From positions 186,001 through 250,000 of the forward strand of contig CAXXXM010000001.1 of assembly GCA_963663265.2 (NCBI GenBank): DNA of 64,000 bases. Reading direction: 5' to 3'. Shown in pieces: positions 1 to 9,480 of the stretch (positions are counted from its first letter, which is position 1; each line of letters opens with the position of its first letter). The notes beneath the pieces were generated by a model that made no database searches, was not told where the DNA came from, and saw only the letters and a list, made by a program, of their open reading frames with translations. A program made the translations under genes and the position numbers. This DNA comes from JAEXOD01 sp963663265 (GTDB lineage: Bacteria > Bacteroidota > Ignavibacteria > Ignavibacteriales > Melioribacteraceae).

Positions 1-1
1 A

Positions 2-1876
2 AACAATGATTTGCCAGATACATTGCTGCTGGCAGAAGCATTTTGGTTGTTGGAAGGTTTTTTTGTAAGAACTTTAGGTATGCATAGAGTTTATAATAGT
101 GCTTTTATGCATATGCTTATGAAAGAAGAGAATGATAAGTATAGAGATTTAATTACAAATACGTTAGAATTTGAACCTGAAATATTAAAACGCTATGTTA
201 ATTTTATGAGCAACCCTGATGAAGAAACTGCTATAAAACAATTTGGTGTTGATGATAAGTATTTTGGAGTTGCCACAATGATGCTTACCATTCCGGGCTT
301 GCCTATGTTTGGACATGGACAGGTAGAAGGTTTTACTGAAAAGTACGGCATGGAATACAAAAGAGCATATTATAACGAAGTTCCAAATGGTTGGTTAGTT
401 GAAAGGCACGAACGAGAATTATTCCCATTGATGAATAAACGTTATCTTTTTAGTCAAGTAAATCATTTTTGGTTTTATGATTTTATTGATGGACATGGTT
501 TTGTTAATGAAGATGTATTTGCATATACAAATATGGCTTATAATGAAAAAGCAATAGTTTTTTATAACAATAAGTTTAAGTATACATCGGGGAAAATATA
601 TCAGAGTACGCCAAAATTAGTTGGCATAGGAAATAAGAAATATCAGACTTCAATACCATTATATGAAGCGTTAAAAATTAAAACATCGGAAAATTACTTT
701 TATACTTATAAAGAACATATTTCCAATCTTTACTTTATTAAAGAAGGGAAAGAGTTTTTTGAAAATGGATTTGAAGTTGAATTAGATGCCTTCAAGTATA
801 AAGTATTTATGGATTTTAAAGAAGTTTATGATACAACAGGAGCATATAAAAATCTAAAAGAAAGAATTGGGAATAAGGGGGTTTCAAATATTGAAGAGGC
901 AATGCATGAAATAGAGCTTGAACCAATTCATGAAGCTTTAGAAAACATGTTTGAAGATAAAATGATGAATGTTTTTATTGAATCATATATAAATTCAATT
1001 GCAGAAGTATTAGAGGATGATGTTAAATTTTTAAGAAATAAGTTCTATTATTTTATTAATAAAGTTAAAGATAGATTACATCTTAATGTAAAAACTACTA
1101 AACTATTAGACAAGTTTGAAAATAGTTTGCTTTCAGTAAAAAAAATAAATACTTTAATGGAACGAATTGATCCTTCAGAAAGACATTTTTATAATAAAAA
1201 AGTTGATTCACATTTCCTTTTGAGTAAAACTGTTAACTATAAAGAAAATGCCCATTTGTTCTTACTATGGCTAACAATTGACATAATGAAGGATTTATTC
1301 CCTGAACAAGGGGAAGTTAATGTAAACAATTTTATTAACAAATTAATGCTTGATATACCCGTTAGGAATATCTTAATGCGTTTCGGAAGAGGAAATTCTG
1401 CAATTTACAAAGAAATTGCATTGCTAAATCTTTTGCTTGAATATGAAGGTAAATTATTCTCTTATTCTAACGAAGAAGTTAAACGAATTGAAATTAAAAT
1501 TAAACCTGATGACAAGGATTTGATTCATTTAACAAAAGTTAATTTACTAAAGAAAATATTTAATGATGATTTTATAAAAGCGTTTCTTGGAGTAAATTAT
1601 TACGAAGGAATATGGTATTACAGCAAAGAGAATTTTGAAGAATTGACAGATTGGTTTTTTACAGTTGCGTTAATTGAATACAGAAGAAAGTTTTTTGAAA
1701 GTGAAATTCCTGAATTGGCTAAAGTAAGGGGCAATATGCTTGTAGATATAAAACGTCCTGTTGCTGAAGAAATGCGAATAATAATGGATAAAATTGGTTA
1801 CTTGAGATTTTATATAGGTAGTTTAGCTGTTCGTTCGGAATACAGATATGAGGAATTAAAAGAGTTTATGTTATAA
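2..1876 (+). CDS. Alpha-amylase-like (GH13-related) protein, 5' truncated by window edge
   Basis: The reading frame is open from base 2, so the true start lies upstream and at least 625 codons are present. The first visible residues (LLLAEAFWLLEG, then RTLGMHRVYNSAFMHML) and the later stretch ATMMLTIPGLPMFGHGQ resemble the C-terminal part of the barrel in large bacterial alpha-amylase-related proteins; the GMEYKRAYYNE and WLVERHERELFPL segments fit the same group. The remaining ~400 residues are helical, charged and unassigned. The catalytic residues would lie mostly outside the window, so activity cannot be judged. The gene leads a tight plus-strand operon: only 2 bases separate it from truA. 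Family assignment is from recalled similarity; substrate is unknown. Confidence 0.7.
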   Translation, partial: NNDLPDTLLLAEAFWLLEGFFVRTLGMHRVYNSAFMHMLMKEENDKYRDLITNTLEFEPEILKRYVNFMSNPDEETAIKQFGVDDKYFGVATMMLTIPGLPMFGHGQVEGFTEKYGMEYKRAYYNEVPNGWLVERHERELFPLMNKRYLFSQVNHFWFYDFIDGHGFVNEDVFAYTNMAYNEKAIVFYNNKFKYTSGKIYQSTPKLVGIGNKKYQTSIPLYEALKIKTSENYFYTYKEHISNLYFIKEGKEFFENGFEVELDAFKYKVFMDFKEVYDTTGAYKNLKERIGNKGVSNIEEAMHEIELEPIHEALENMFEDKMMNVFIESYINSIAEVLEDDVKFLRNKFYYFINKVKDRLHLNVKTTKLLDKFENSLLSVKKINTLMERIDPSERHFYNKKVDSHFLLSKTVNYKENAHLFLLWLTIDIMKDLFPEQGEVNVNNFINKLMLDIPVRNILMRFGRGNSAIYKEIALLNLLLEYEGKLFSYSNEEVKRIEIKIKPDDKDLIHLTKVNLLKKIFNDDFIKAFLGVNYYEGIWYYSKENFEELTDWFFTVALIEYRRKFFESEIPELAKVRGNMLVDIKRPVAEEMRIIMDKIGYLRFYIGSLAVRSEYRYEELKEFML

Positions 1877-1878
1877 TT

Positions 1879-2613
1879 ATGCCGAATTATAAATTAGTTA
1901 TAAGTTATAATGGCAAAAAGTTTGCAGGTTGGCAGCAGCAAAAAAATGCTGTTACTGTGCAAGAAAAAATAATAGATTGTATTGAAATAATTATAAAAGA
2001 AAGAGTAAATTTAATTGGCTCGGGAAGAACAGATACCGGTGTTAATGCTTATGGACAGGTAGCTAACTTCAGAATAAGTAAAACGATAGATGATACAAGT
2101 AAATTCATGTATTCGCTAAACAGTCTTCTTCCAAAAGAGATTGCCATAAGAAGTATTGAAGAAGTAGATGATGAATTCCATTCACGTTTTGATGCAAAAA
2201 AAAGAAGTTATATATATTTAATTATTTCGGAAAAAGATCCATTTTATGATGAATTTGCTTATTATTATCCAACAATAGAAAAAATTTCAATAATTACTTT
2301 AAATGAATTAAGTAATCAGTTGCTTGGTAAATACGATTTTACTTCTTTTTCAAAACGAAATAGTGATACCAAAACAAATATTTGTACAATATACAATGCT
2401 CGGTGGAAAAGGATGGGGAATAAAACATTGTTTCTAATTGAGGCAGATAGATATTTGCATGGAATGGTTAGAACAATTGTTGGTACAATATTAAGATGTG
2501 CATGCAATAATGAGTTGGATGGAATTGAAAGAATTATTAGATTGAAAAATAGGATTTTTGCCGGTGAGGCTGTTTCAGCCAAAGGATTATTTTTATACAA
2601 AGTAAAGTATTAA
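1879..2613 (+). CDS. truA: tRNA pseudouridine(38-40) synthase TruA
   Basis: A 244-residue protein of the usual TruA length. It makes pseudouridine at positions 38-40 of the tRNA anticodon arm. The family motif is seen as GSGRTDTGVNAYGQ at about residues 47-60, with the catalytic aspartate at D52; the usual GVHA histidine is asparagine here, a change next to but not in the catalytic residue. The N-terminal SYNGKKFAGWQQQ and the C-terminal HGMVRTIVGTIL segments are also characteristic. ATG start 2 bases after the upstream stop implies translational coupling. Confidence 0.95.
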   Translation: MPNYKLVISYNGKKFAGWQQQKNAVTVQEKIIDCIEIIIKERVNLIGSGRTDTGVNAYGQVANFRISKTIDDTSKFMYSLNSLLPKEIAIRSIEEVDDEFHSRFDAKKRSYIYLIISEKDPFYDEFAYYYPTIEKISIITLNELSNQLLGKYDFTSFSKRNSDTKTNICTIYNARWKRMGNKTLFLIEADRYLHGMVRTIVGTILRCACNNELDGIERIIRLKNRIFAGEAVSAKGLFLYKVKY

Positions 2614-2614
2614 A

Positions 2615-3073
2615 ATGTTGATATTTGAAAAGTCAATATTAATAAAAAGCGATATTGATGAATTATTTAATTTTCATAGAGATCCAAATAATTTATCAAA
2701 AATATCACCAAATTTTGTAAAAGTTAAAATTAAAAGTATCAGCGAACTTCCTTTAGAAAAGGATTCTTATGCTTTTCTGGTTATTAAAGTTTTTGGCTTT
2801 AATACAAATTGGGAAGTAAAAATAAAAGAATGTGTTGAACCACATTTAGTAAAAGATTTTCAGATTAGAGGTTTATTTAAGTATTGGCTGCATGATCATA
2901 TTTTTGAGCAGCAAGGAAGTTACGTAAAAATGACTGATAGAGTTGAATTTATACCACCTTTTGGATTTTGGGGATATATTTTAACTCCCGTAATCTATAT
3001 TGTTTTAAGATCAATGTTTCAATTTAGACATCAAAAAACTAAAATGCTTTTTGAAAAAAGCAAAAGCCTATGA
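2615..3073 (+). CDS. SRPBCC-fold ligand-binding protein
   Basis: A 152-residue protein with the layout of a START/SRPBCC helix-grip domain: a first strand (FEKSILIKSDIDELFNFH) leading into a helix with PNNLSKISP, central beta strands with D-F-x-I-x-G, and a long C-terminal helix after PPFGFWGYILTPV. Proteins of this kind bind hydrophobic ligands and are often annotated as cell-division inhibitor-like or polyketide cyclase-like; the sequence does not show which ligand. It starts 1 base after truA and its TGA overlaps the next ATG (ATGA), so it is part of the same operon. Confidence 0.7.
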   Translation: MLIFEKSILIKSDIDELFNFHRDPNNLSKISPNFVKVKIKSISELPLEKDSYAFLVIKVFGFNTNWEVKIKECVEPHLVKDFQIRGLFKYWLHDHIFEQQGSYVKMTDRVEFIPPFGFWGYILTPVIYIVLRSMFQFRHQKTKMLFEKSKSL

Positions 3074-3648
3074 TAAAAAAAATATTATTTGTTTTGGTTG
3101 TTAGTTTGAGTTCTATTTTTGCTCAGGGTGAAGCAAAGGGGTTGTTTATGTCTTTATCGGTTGGTCCAAGAATACCGGTTTCTAATTTTTCGGAAAGTAG
3201 GAATTTAGGAATGGGTATTGAATTGGGATTTTCTTATACGGATATAGGAACTTTACCTGTTTTTTTGTATACCAAACTTGGATATCAACATTTCCCTGGT
3301 AAACAGGAGTTTTATAAAACATCCGATTATTCTGCAATTTCAACAAATTTATACTCAATTAATCCTGGTGTTAGACTGTTTTTGAATCCAATTTCAGATA
3401 AAATAGTGTTATTAATGCCGGTAATAGATTTAGGTGTGGCAGTTAACTATACACAAACGTATAACGAATTTAAGTTAGGCACAAATAAACCAAGTTTTGA
3501 TGATAATAAATTGAATTACGGTTTCCATGTGGGTGTTGGGTTTTCTATGTTCATGTTAGATGTAATGGCGTATTATAATTATGTACCTGCTGCACAGTTT
3601 ATATCTTTAGATTTAGGCTTGCGAATACCTATATTTGCAACAATGTAG
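3070..3648 (+). CDS. Predicted outer-membrane beta-barrel protein
   Basis: 192 residues beginning with a clear signal peptide (MIKKILFVLVVSLSSIFAQ). The mature part alternates polar and hydrophobic residues in glycine-rich strands (SVGPRIPVSNFSES, LGYQHFPG, GFHVGVGFSM, LDLGLRIPIF), as expected for a small eight-stranded outer-membrane barrel. No enzymatic motif is visible. It overlaps the preceding SRPBCC gene by 4 bases and is followed 7 bases later by the crotonase gene. The barrel call is from strand pattern only; function is unknown. Confidence 0.6.
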   Translation: MIKKILFVLVVSLSSIFAQGEAKGLFMSLSVGPRIPVSNFSESRNLGMGIELGFSYTDIGTLPVFLYTKLGYQHFPGKQEFYKTSDYSAISTNLYSINPGVRLFLNPISDKIVLLMPVIDLGVAVNYTQTYNEFKLGTNKPSFDDNKLNYGFHVGVGFSMFMLDVMAYYNYVPAAQFISLDLGLRIPIFATM

Positions 3649-3655
3649 AAATAGT

Positions 3656-4438
3656 ATGAATTTGGAAAATATTGAATATAATATTGAAAATAGAATTGCA
3701 TTAATAACAATCAGCCGTCCTGAAAAACTAAATGCTTTAAATAAAAGAACAATTGAGGAATTATTTGAAGTAATTCTCAAGGTTGAAAATGATAGTGCTG
3801 TTAAATGTGTAATTCTAACAGGCAAAGGAGAAAAAGCATTTGTTGCGGGAGCAGATATAAGTGAAATTAATAAATTAACTTATGAAGATGCTCTTAGTTT
3901 TTCAAAATTTGGGCAGAAAGTATTTGATAAAATAGAAGATCTAAACAAACCGGTAATAGCTGCAATAAATGGTTTTGCATTGGGAGGCGGTTGTGAATTA
4001 GCTTTAGCATGTCATATCAGATTAGCCTCGTTTAATGCTAAGTTTGGACAACCTGAAATCAATTTGGGAATTATTCCCGGTTATGGAGGCACTCAAAGAT
4101 TAACAAAGCTCATTAATAGAAACAGAGCCTTAGAACTTATGTTAACAGGGGAATTAATTGATGCTGAAGAAGCTTATAGAATTGGATTAGTTAATAAAGT
4201 GTATGAACAATCGGAATTACTTAATCATGCAAAAATATTAGCGAGCAAAATAGTAGAAAAAAGTATTATAGGAATAAGTTCTATTTTGGAAGCATCTTTA
4301 TACAGCGAAAAAGAAAATTTAGAATTAGGAATGTGTAAAGAAAATGCACTATTTGGAAAAGCTTTTTTAAGTGAAGATTTTATTGAAGGAACAACGGCTT
4401 TTTTGGAAAAGCGGAAACCAAATTTTAGTGACAAATAA
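3656..4438 (+). CDS. Enoyl-CoA hydratase/isomerase family protein (crotonase)
   Basis: 260 residues, the normal crotonase length. It hydrates 2-enoyl-CoA to 3-hydroxyacyl-CoA in fatty-acid or butyrate-type metabolism. The oxyanion-hole segments AFVAGADISEI and NGFALGGGCELALAC are present, and both catalytic glutamates of the hydratase subgroup are kept (in GGGCELA and in GQPEINLGIIPGYGGTQRL). I place the start at the ATG at 3656 rather than an in-frame TTG at 3635, because the TTG lies inside the preceding gene and adds residues foreign to the family. Substrate chain length cannot be read. Confidence 0.9.
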   Translation: MNLENIEYNIENRIALITISRPEKLNALNKRTIEELFEVILKVENDSAVKCVILTGKGEKAFVAGADISEINKLTYEDALSFSKFGQKVFDKIEDLNKPVIAAINGFALGGGCELALACHIRLASFNAKFGQPEINLGIIPGYGGTQRLTKLINRNRALELMLTGELIDAEEAYRIGLVNKVYEQSELLNHAKILASKIVEKSIIGISSILEASLYSEKENLELGMCKENALFGKAFLSEDFIEGTTAFLEKRKPNFSDK

Positions 4439-4443
4439 TTATT

Positions 4444-5448
4444 ATGAATAATAAAAAAAAGATTATATATATATTGTTTTTTTTCAGTTTTTTGCTGCTT
4501 GTTGCAGATATTATAATTAAGAAGACTTTTACTGAAAAAAAAGTAATTGTAAAAGAATCATACTATCCTGGTGAAATTAATTCGCTCTTCCTAAATTGTT
4601 TAGAGGAATATGGAATTAAACAAGAATGGATTAAAGAAAAACAAGTTAGTGATAATGCAAACGATTCAACATTTAGCAGATATATTGTAACAACTCCAAG
4701 CGATTTATCGATTATTGAAGTTTTAGTTTCATTAAATGAATTGTTTTATTACGATGGAGTAGTGATAAATTCAAAGGAATTAAAAATTGGAAAAGATTCC
4801 GAGCTAAAGCTATTCCTTAATAATAAAAAAATTTTAGAATCTTACTTTAAGTTTAATCCCAAAATATCACGTAATGGAATTGATTTTTCTATTATTGTTG
4901 ATAATATTGAAGATTTAACCACTTCTGAATTGACTGAATTATTAGATACACCGTCAAATATTGCTTTTTCAGTAGTCCCCGGAAAGAACGGAGAATTATT
5001 AGCAGATGAAATAAATAAACATGGAAAAAATTATATCATTGAGTTAAATGACGATATAGAAGACGAAGCATATGTAATTAATGAAGACCAGCATCCTGAA
5101 AAAATATTAAAATCATTAAGCCGGATTTTTACTTCTTTTAATAAAACAAATTTTATATTAATAGATAATACATCAGATTTGTATAATTCTCGTAATTTTT
5201 CATTTATTAAGAAAAACATTCCTTCAGTATATTTGTTAAAAAAGAAATCCGAGTTAATTAATTTGGGTGAAAGAGAGCCTGAGGAATTAAAATCTATGTT
5301 TAGGTTTTTTTGTGAAAAACCGGATTCAAGCAAAAGAATATTCTTTTTTGATGTTAAACAGTTTGAAATTATAAAAAATGAAGTATTAAAAATGAGGAAG
5401 AAAGGGAATAAAATAATTTCTCCTTCAAAACTACTTTTAGATACTTAA
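4444..5448 (+). CDS. Divergent polysaccharide deacetylase-like membrane-anchored protein
   Basis: 334 residues. An N-terminal membrane anchor (residues ~5-25) precedes a variable region of about 110 residues. The C-terminal half has the shape of the divergent polysaccharide deacetylase (YibQ/DUF610) family: a strand at IDFSIIVDNI where the family has VIDD, then LLDTPSNIAFSVVPG, a helix rich in acidic residues, NYIIELND in place of the usual hydrophobic-HLPME, and FILIDNTSD. Several metal-binding positions of true deacetylases are not conserved, so catalysis is doubtful. It closes the operon that starts at the left edge and overlaps the convergent M16 gene by 4 bases at their stops. Confidence 0.55.
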   Translation: MNNKKKIIYILFFFSFLLLVADIIIKKTFTEKKVIVKESYYPGEINSLFLNCLEEYGIKQEWIKEKQVSDNANDSTFSRYIVTTPSDLSIIEVLVSLNELFYYDGVVINSKELKIGKDSELKLFLNNKKILESYFKFNPKISRNGIDFSIIVDNIEDLTTSELTELLDTPSNIAFSVVPGKNGELLADEINKHGKNYIIELNDDIEDEAYVINEDQHPEKILKSLSRIFTSFNKTNFILIDNTSDLYNSRNFSFIKKNIPSVYLLKKKSELINLGEREPEELKSMFRFFCEKPDSSKRIFFFDVKQFEIIKNEVLKMRKKGNKIISPSKLLLDT

Positions 5449-6809
5449 TTAAGAATATCTCCCCACGTGTCTAATTCAATTAGGCTGTTTGAAAAAGATT
5501 TTGGCAGGCTGGAAACAAATTCATTTTTATCGCCACAGACATAAATCTGTAAATAGTCAATTAATAAGTTCTCTTTAATAAATTCATTCATTCTGAGAAC
5601 ATCTATTTGCAAAATAGAATCAATATAGTTTTCTAAATAAGAAATAGGCAAATCGTAATTAGCCAAACTTACTAAAATGCTGGTTATGTTTGTATAGGTT
5701 TCAAACGAAGCAGGAAAATGGTTTATTAAAAATGATTTGTTAAACTCTAATTCTTCTTCAGTAACAGAATTATATAGATTCTTGATTTCCGAAATAACTT
5801 CATTAATAGTATCAATAGTTTTTTTACTATCAACGGCAGTATCAATTGTAAATAAACCACACTCCTTATTAAAAGCAAAACGTGAACTAATACCGTAAGT
5901 ATAGCCTTTATCTTCACGCAAATTTTTATTTAATCTGCTGCTGAAATTACCGCCCAAAATTCCATTTGCAAGGGAAAGGGCATGGAAATCAATTTTATCT
6001 CTTGTTTTAATTTTATGCCCAAAATAAATAATAGATTGAGGAGCATTTTCAAGATTGGTAAAATAAAAGTTAGAAGGTTTGTTTTGACAATTAGAGCGTG
6101 GCAAATCTTCCGGTTTAGGAAAATTCCAATTTGTTAAGTATCTACTTACAAGATGGTTGATTTTATCGGTGGAAATATCCCCGGTAATACACAATTTTGC
6201 CCCGCTTGGTACATAATTATTTTTATAAAAATCTTTTACATCTTGGTTGGTAATCCGCTCGATGTGTTCAGGATAACCAAAGGTTGGATGTGAACTATTT
6301 AAACCTGGAGTAAGTACTTTTCTATAACAAATAGATGCAATAGTGTTGGGGTCAATTTTAGCATGAATTAAATTTGTTTGCAAATTCTTTTTAGCCAACA
6401 AAAAATCCGTCTCAGTAAAATGTGGATTTGTTAGTATTTGAGAAAGTAATTCAAAACCTTTTTCGAAATTTTCGGTTAATGATAATAAATAAAAAGAAAC
6501 ATATTCATGGTTTAATGAAACCGTAAAACTTATTCCTAATGATTGAAAAACCTCTTTGATTTCTAAAGCATTATATTTACCTGCACCTTCTTTAATTAAA
6601 CTGCTTGTAAGGTATGCTAAGCCTTTCTTTTCATTGGGGTCTAATCTACTACCGGCATAAATAAGTAAAGATAAGCTAACAATTGGAAGAGAGTTTTTTT
6701 CGCAATTATATAAATCAATATTGTTCCCCGTTTTTGAAATTTCTATTTTAGGAATTTCAAAAGAAGGTTTATTTTTTGAAACAGGTTTTATATTTCTATC
6801 AATTATCAT
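5445..6809 (-). CDS. M16 family peptidase subunit lacking the zinc motif
   Basis: 454 residues with two M16 (insulinase/pitrilysin) halves. The region that carries HxxEH in active members reads GLAYLTSSLIKEGAG here, so the zinc ligands are absent. The second half has LGGNFSSRLNKNLREDKGYTYG, the arginine/tyrosine substrate-binding signature of M16B. Such a protein normally pairs with an active partner, as mitochondrial processing peptidase alpha and beta subunits do. The active partner is directly upstream and the two genes overlap by 11 bases, supporting a heterodimer. No signal peptide is apparent. Confidence 0.85.
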   Translation of the reverse strand: MIIDRNIKPVSKNKPSFEIPKIEISKTGNNIDLYNCEKNSLPIVSLSLLIYAGSRLDPNEKKGLAYLTSSLIKEGAGKYNALEIKEVFQSLGISFTVSLNHEYVSFYLLSLTENFEKGFELLSQILTNPHFTETDFLLAKKNLQTNLIHAKIDPNTIASICYRKVLTPGLNSSHPTFGYPEHIERITNQDVKDFYKNNYVPSGAKLCITGDISTDKINHLVSRYLTNWNFPKPEDLPRSNCQNKPSNFYFTNLENAPQSIIYFGHKIKTRDKIDFHALSLANGILGGNFSSRLNKNLREDKGYTYGISSRFAFNKECGLFTIDTAVDSKKTIDTINEVISEIKNLYNSVTEEELEFNKSFLINHFPASFETYTNITSILVSLANYDLPISYLENYIDSILQIDVLRMNEFIKENLLIDYLQIYVCGDKNEFVSSLPKSFSNSLIELDTWGDILN

Positions 6810-8070
6810 TATTTTCCTTTTGGGGCAATATTCTTAATTCAAAGTAGGGTTTAGACAAACAGTCTTTTGTGTGAGTATTCACTTTTTCGGCTGTTAAATT
6901 TTTAAAATTACTTAATTCAAAATTAAAACCGTTTGGATAGCCAAGTTCAAAATCATAATTGTTAAGGCTGTCGGCAATGTGTGATAAGTTTTGAAAACTA
7001 AAAATCGTATGCGAATTGTATAATGTTAAAAATCGAGCCAGCTCATCTTTTCCAAACCCTTTATTTTTAATTTCTTCAATAACTTCAAATATCGATTCTT
7101 TAATTTTATCCAAGTCGCCATTTTCATGTGCTGTTGCAGTAATAACAAACATTCCGGCTTCTTTATAAGTGTTCACAAAACAAGAAATTCCCGCAGCTGA
7201 TTGTTCATCATAAACTAATTTTTTATATAAATACTTTTGTTTTGAATTACCAATAATATAAGCCGAAAGAGATAAAGCAAAATCCTCATCGCTAAAGCTT
7301 TTATCAGTTAACCAAACCAAATAAATACGTGGTAAATTAACTTTATCGAAATAGACTAATGTTTTGTTTTCAGTTAATTCGTTTTTTTGAAAAATAGGTT
7401 TTTCAATAACTGAAGACTTAAACTCGCCGAAATAAGAATTAATCAGTTCTTCAGTTTCATTTGAATTAAAGTCTCCGGCAACAACTAAGCTTGCGTTATT
7501 TGGAGAATAAAAAGTCTTTAAGAAATTTTTTGCATCAGAAATAGTTAAATTGTTTAAGTCATTTTGCCAGCCTATAACAGGGGCATGATAAGGATGAGTA
7601 ATAGGGAAGATATTAGAAAAAATTAATTCGTATGCTCTGCCGTATGGTTCGTTATCATATCTTTCTTTCCTTTCATTTGTAACTACGCTTAATTGATTTG
7701 AAAATTTTTCATTATCTAAAGCGTCACCCAAAAAACCCATCCTGTCCGATTCAAGCCATAAAGCTAATTCAAGATGGTTTGAAGGTAATGTTTCGTAATA
7801 ATTTGTTCTATCTTTATTAGTTGAACCGTTTAAATTTCCACCGGCTTCTTCAATATGCTTAAAATGGGCTTCTTTAGGAACATGCAGCGAACCTTGAAAC
7901 ATTAAGTGTTCAGATAAGTGGGCTAAGCCTGACTTGTTTAATATTTCATTTGCCGAGCCTACTTTATACCAAACGTTTACTGAAACCAATGGAAAACTTT
8001 TATCTTGGAATAAGATTATTTGTAAACCATTGTTGAGTGAATATTTCTTAATGTTATCAAAATGAATCAT
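6799..8070 (-). CDS. M16 family zinc metallopeptidase (active subunit)
   Basis: 423 residues of the M16 family. The inverted zinc motif HLSEH is at residues 51-55, with a downstream glutamate in VVTNERKERY (E133) at the expected distance for the third ligand. NEPYGRAYE and the second-half signature DEQSAAGISCF fit the fold. It should cleave small polypeptides inside a closed two-subunit chamber, together with the catalytically dead subunit translated from the overlapping downstream gene. Only 2 bases separate it from the upstream phosphodiesterase gene, so the three genes are probably co-transcribed. Confidence 0.9.
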   Translation of the reverse strand: MIHFDNIKKYSLNNGLQIILFQDKSFPLVSVNVWYKVGSANEILNKSGLAHLSEHLMFQGSLHVPKEAHFKHIEEAGGNLNGSTNKDRTNYYETLPSNHLELALWLESDRMGFLGDALDNEKFSNQLSVVTNERKERYDNEPYGRAYELIFSNIFPITHPYHAPVIGWQNDLNNLTISDAKNFLKTFYSPNNASLVVAGDFNSNETEELINSYFGEFKSSVIEKPIFQKNELTENKTLVYFDKVNLPRIYLVWLTDKSFSDEDFALSLSAYIIGNSKQKYLYKKLVYDEQSAAGISCFVNTYKEAGMFVITATAHENGDLDKIKESIFEVIEEIKNKGFGKDELARFLTLYNSHTIFSFQNLSHIADSLNNYDFELGYPNGFNFELSNFKNLTAEKVNTHTKDCLSKPYFELRILPQKENNDN

Positions 8071-8072
8071 TA

Positions 8073-9290
8073 TTATTTCTCTTTTAGTAAAAATTCAACT
8101 CTTTCAAGCTTACCATCAATATTTGAACGAGGTTCAACAGAAAAAATTTTACAGATTAAAGGGTAAATGTCTATATTCCAAATTGTTCCGGATGTAAATC
8201 CTTTTTTAAAGCTTGGTCCTTTTGCTACAAAATAACCGTGCATATCAAGTTCATCTTTTGCAAAGCCATGATTTCCTTTTCCGTTATACTTAGTTACTTT
8301 CTTTTCGGACTTATCAATTACTAATGACCAACCCAAATCTGCAACCAAAACTATATCGCTAATGAAAGGATTTTTATTAAATTTATAAAAATCCGGCATA
8401 TCTTCTTTTTTATAAGTAACAAAATGGTCTTGTTTTTTTAATAATTCATAAACCTCTTCACGGTTACTTGGAGAAGTTTTAACCATCATAATGGGACCAT
8501 CATTATAATACTTAACATCATAACCCTTTAGAAAGGTTTCAATGTTAACAATTCTATCGTTACTTATTTCAGTCATTCCGTGATCAGAAACGAAAATTAA
8601 ATTTACTTTGTCTGTTAAACCAATTTCATCAATGCATTTAACTAAATATCCCGTAATTGAATCCAAACTTGCAATAGCCCAGTTTGTTTCTTTTGAATTA
8701 GGCCCATACTTGTGACCGTATGTGTCTGTTAAATCAAAATACAATGTTAGAAAGTGAGGTCTAACTTTTTCGGGTAGTTGGAGCCACGAAATAAGAGAAT
8801 CGACTCTTTTATAATATGGATACTTATGTTCGTAAGGTTTATAAATAGAAGGGTGTCTTTCTTCCAACGAAATTTCCGAACCGGGCCAAAAATAACTTGC
8901 TGTTCTAATATTATTTCTTTCTAATGTTTCCCAAATAAATTCTCCTTGATACCATTTGCTTTCTTTTACAACTTTCGGATCGCCAATTCTATAATTTTCT
9001 TCGGTAAATGGATTTTCAAAGTCATTGGAAATTATGCCGTGATTTTCAGGGAACATTCCGGTAGCAATTGCAATGTGATTAGGAAAAGTTTTTGTGGGAA
9101 AACAAGACCGTAAGGATATTGGTGAAACACCTTCTTCTTTAACTTTTTCTAAATTGGGGGTGATACCTCTATTCATATAATCCCAACGAAAACCATCATA
9201 AGAAACTAAAATTACATATTCGTTAGGTTGTGCAAATAATTGTATTGAAAAAATAAATAAAACGATATAAAAAAAACGTAAAAATTTCAT
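8073..9290 (-). CDS. Secreted alkaline-phosphatase-superfamily phosphodiesterase (NPP type)
   Basis: About 405 residues with a signal peptide (MKFLRFFYIVLFIFSIQLFAQ) pointing to export. The core matches ectonucleotide pyrophosphatase/phosphodiesterases: metal aspartate in VSYDGFRWDYM, nucleophile threonine in CFPTKTFPNH (T68), GMFPENHGI, LYFDLTDTYGHKYGP and FVSDHGMTEI, with a late HG in GNHGFA. It hydrolyses phosphodiester or pyrophosphate bonds outside the cytoplasm; substrate unknown. An in-frame start at 9320 would add 10 residues before the signal peptide, so I prefer 9290. Heads the minus-strand unit with the two M16 genes. Confidence 0.85.
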   Translation of the reverse strand: MKFLRFFYIVLFIFSIQLFAQPNEYVILVSYDGFRWDYMNRGITPNLEKVKEEGVSPISLRSCFPTKTFPNHIAIATGMFPENHGIISNDFENPFTEENYRIGDPKVVKESKWYQGEFIWETLERNNIRTASYFWPGSEISLEERHPSIYKPYEHKYPYYKRVDSLISWLQLPEKVRPHFLTLYFDLTDTYGHKYGPNSKETNWAIASLDSITGYLVKCIDEIGLTDKVNLIFVSDHGMTEISNDRIVNIETFLKGYDVKYYNDGPIMMVKTSPSNREEVYELLKKQDHFVTYKKEDMPDFYKFNKNPFISDIVLVADLGWSLVIDKSEKKVTKYNGKGNHGFAKDELDMHGYFVAKGPSFKKGFTSGTIWNIDIYPLICKIFSVEPRSNIDGKLERVEFLLKEK

Positions 9291-9480
9291 GTTTTTAACC
9301 CATTTTTGAAAACTAAACACCTAATTATACTTAAAATTTTGATAAGAATAAACAGCATAATTTTTGTAAATAATTATTTAGATAGTCAAATTTAACTATG
9401 AATTAAATCTGTAATAGTGCTATTTAATCAAATAGTTGTTATTTTTAAAGTTTAGATAAATTTAATTCTTGGAGCATAAA

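Noticed and set aside
9291..9480. Bacteroidetes-type TTTG / TAnnTTTG promoter before tal-pgi
   Set aside because: TTTTG and TAATTTTTG occur but the spacing does not fit, and two clearer promoters in this window are of the TTGACT-N17-TAnnnT kind.
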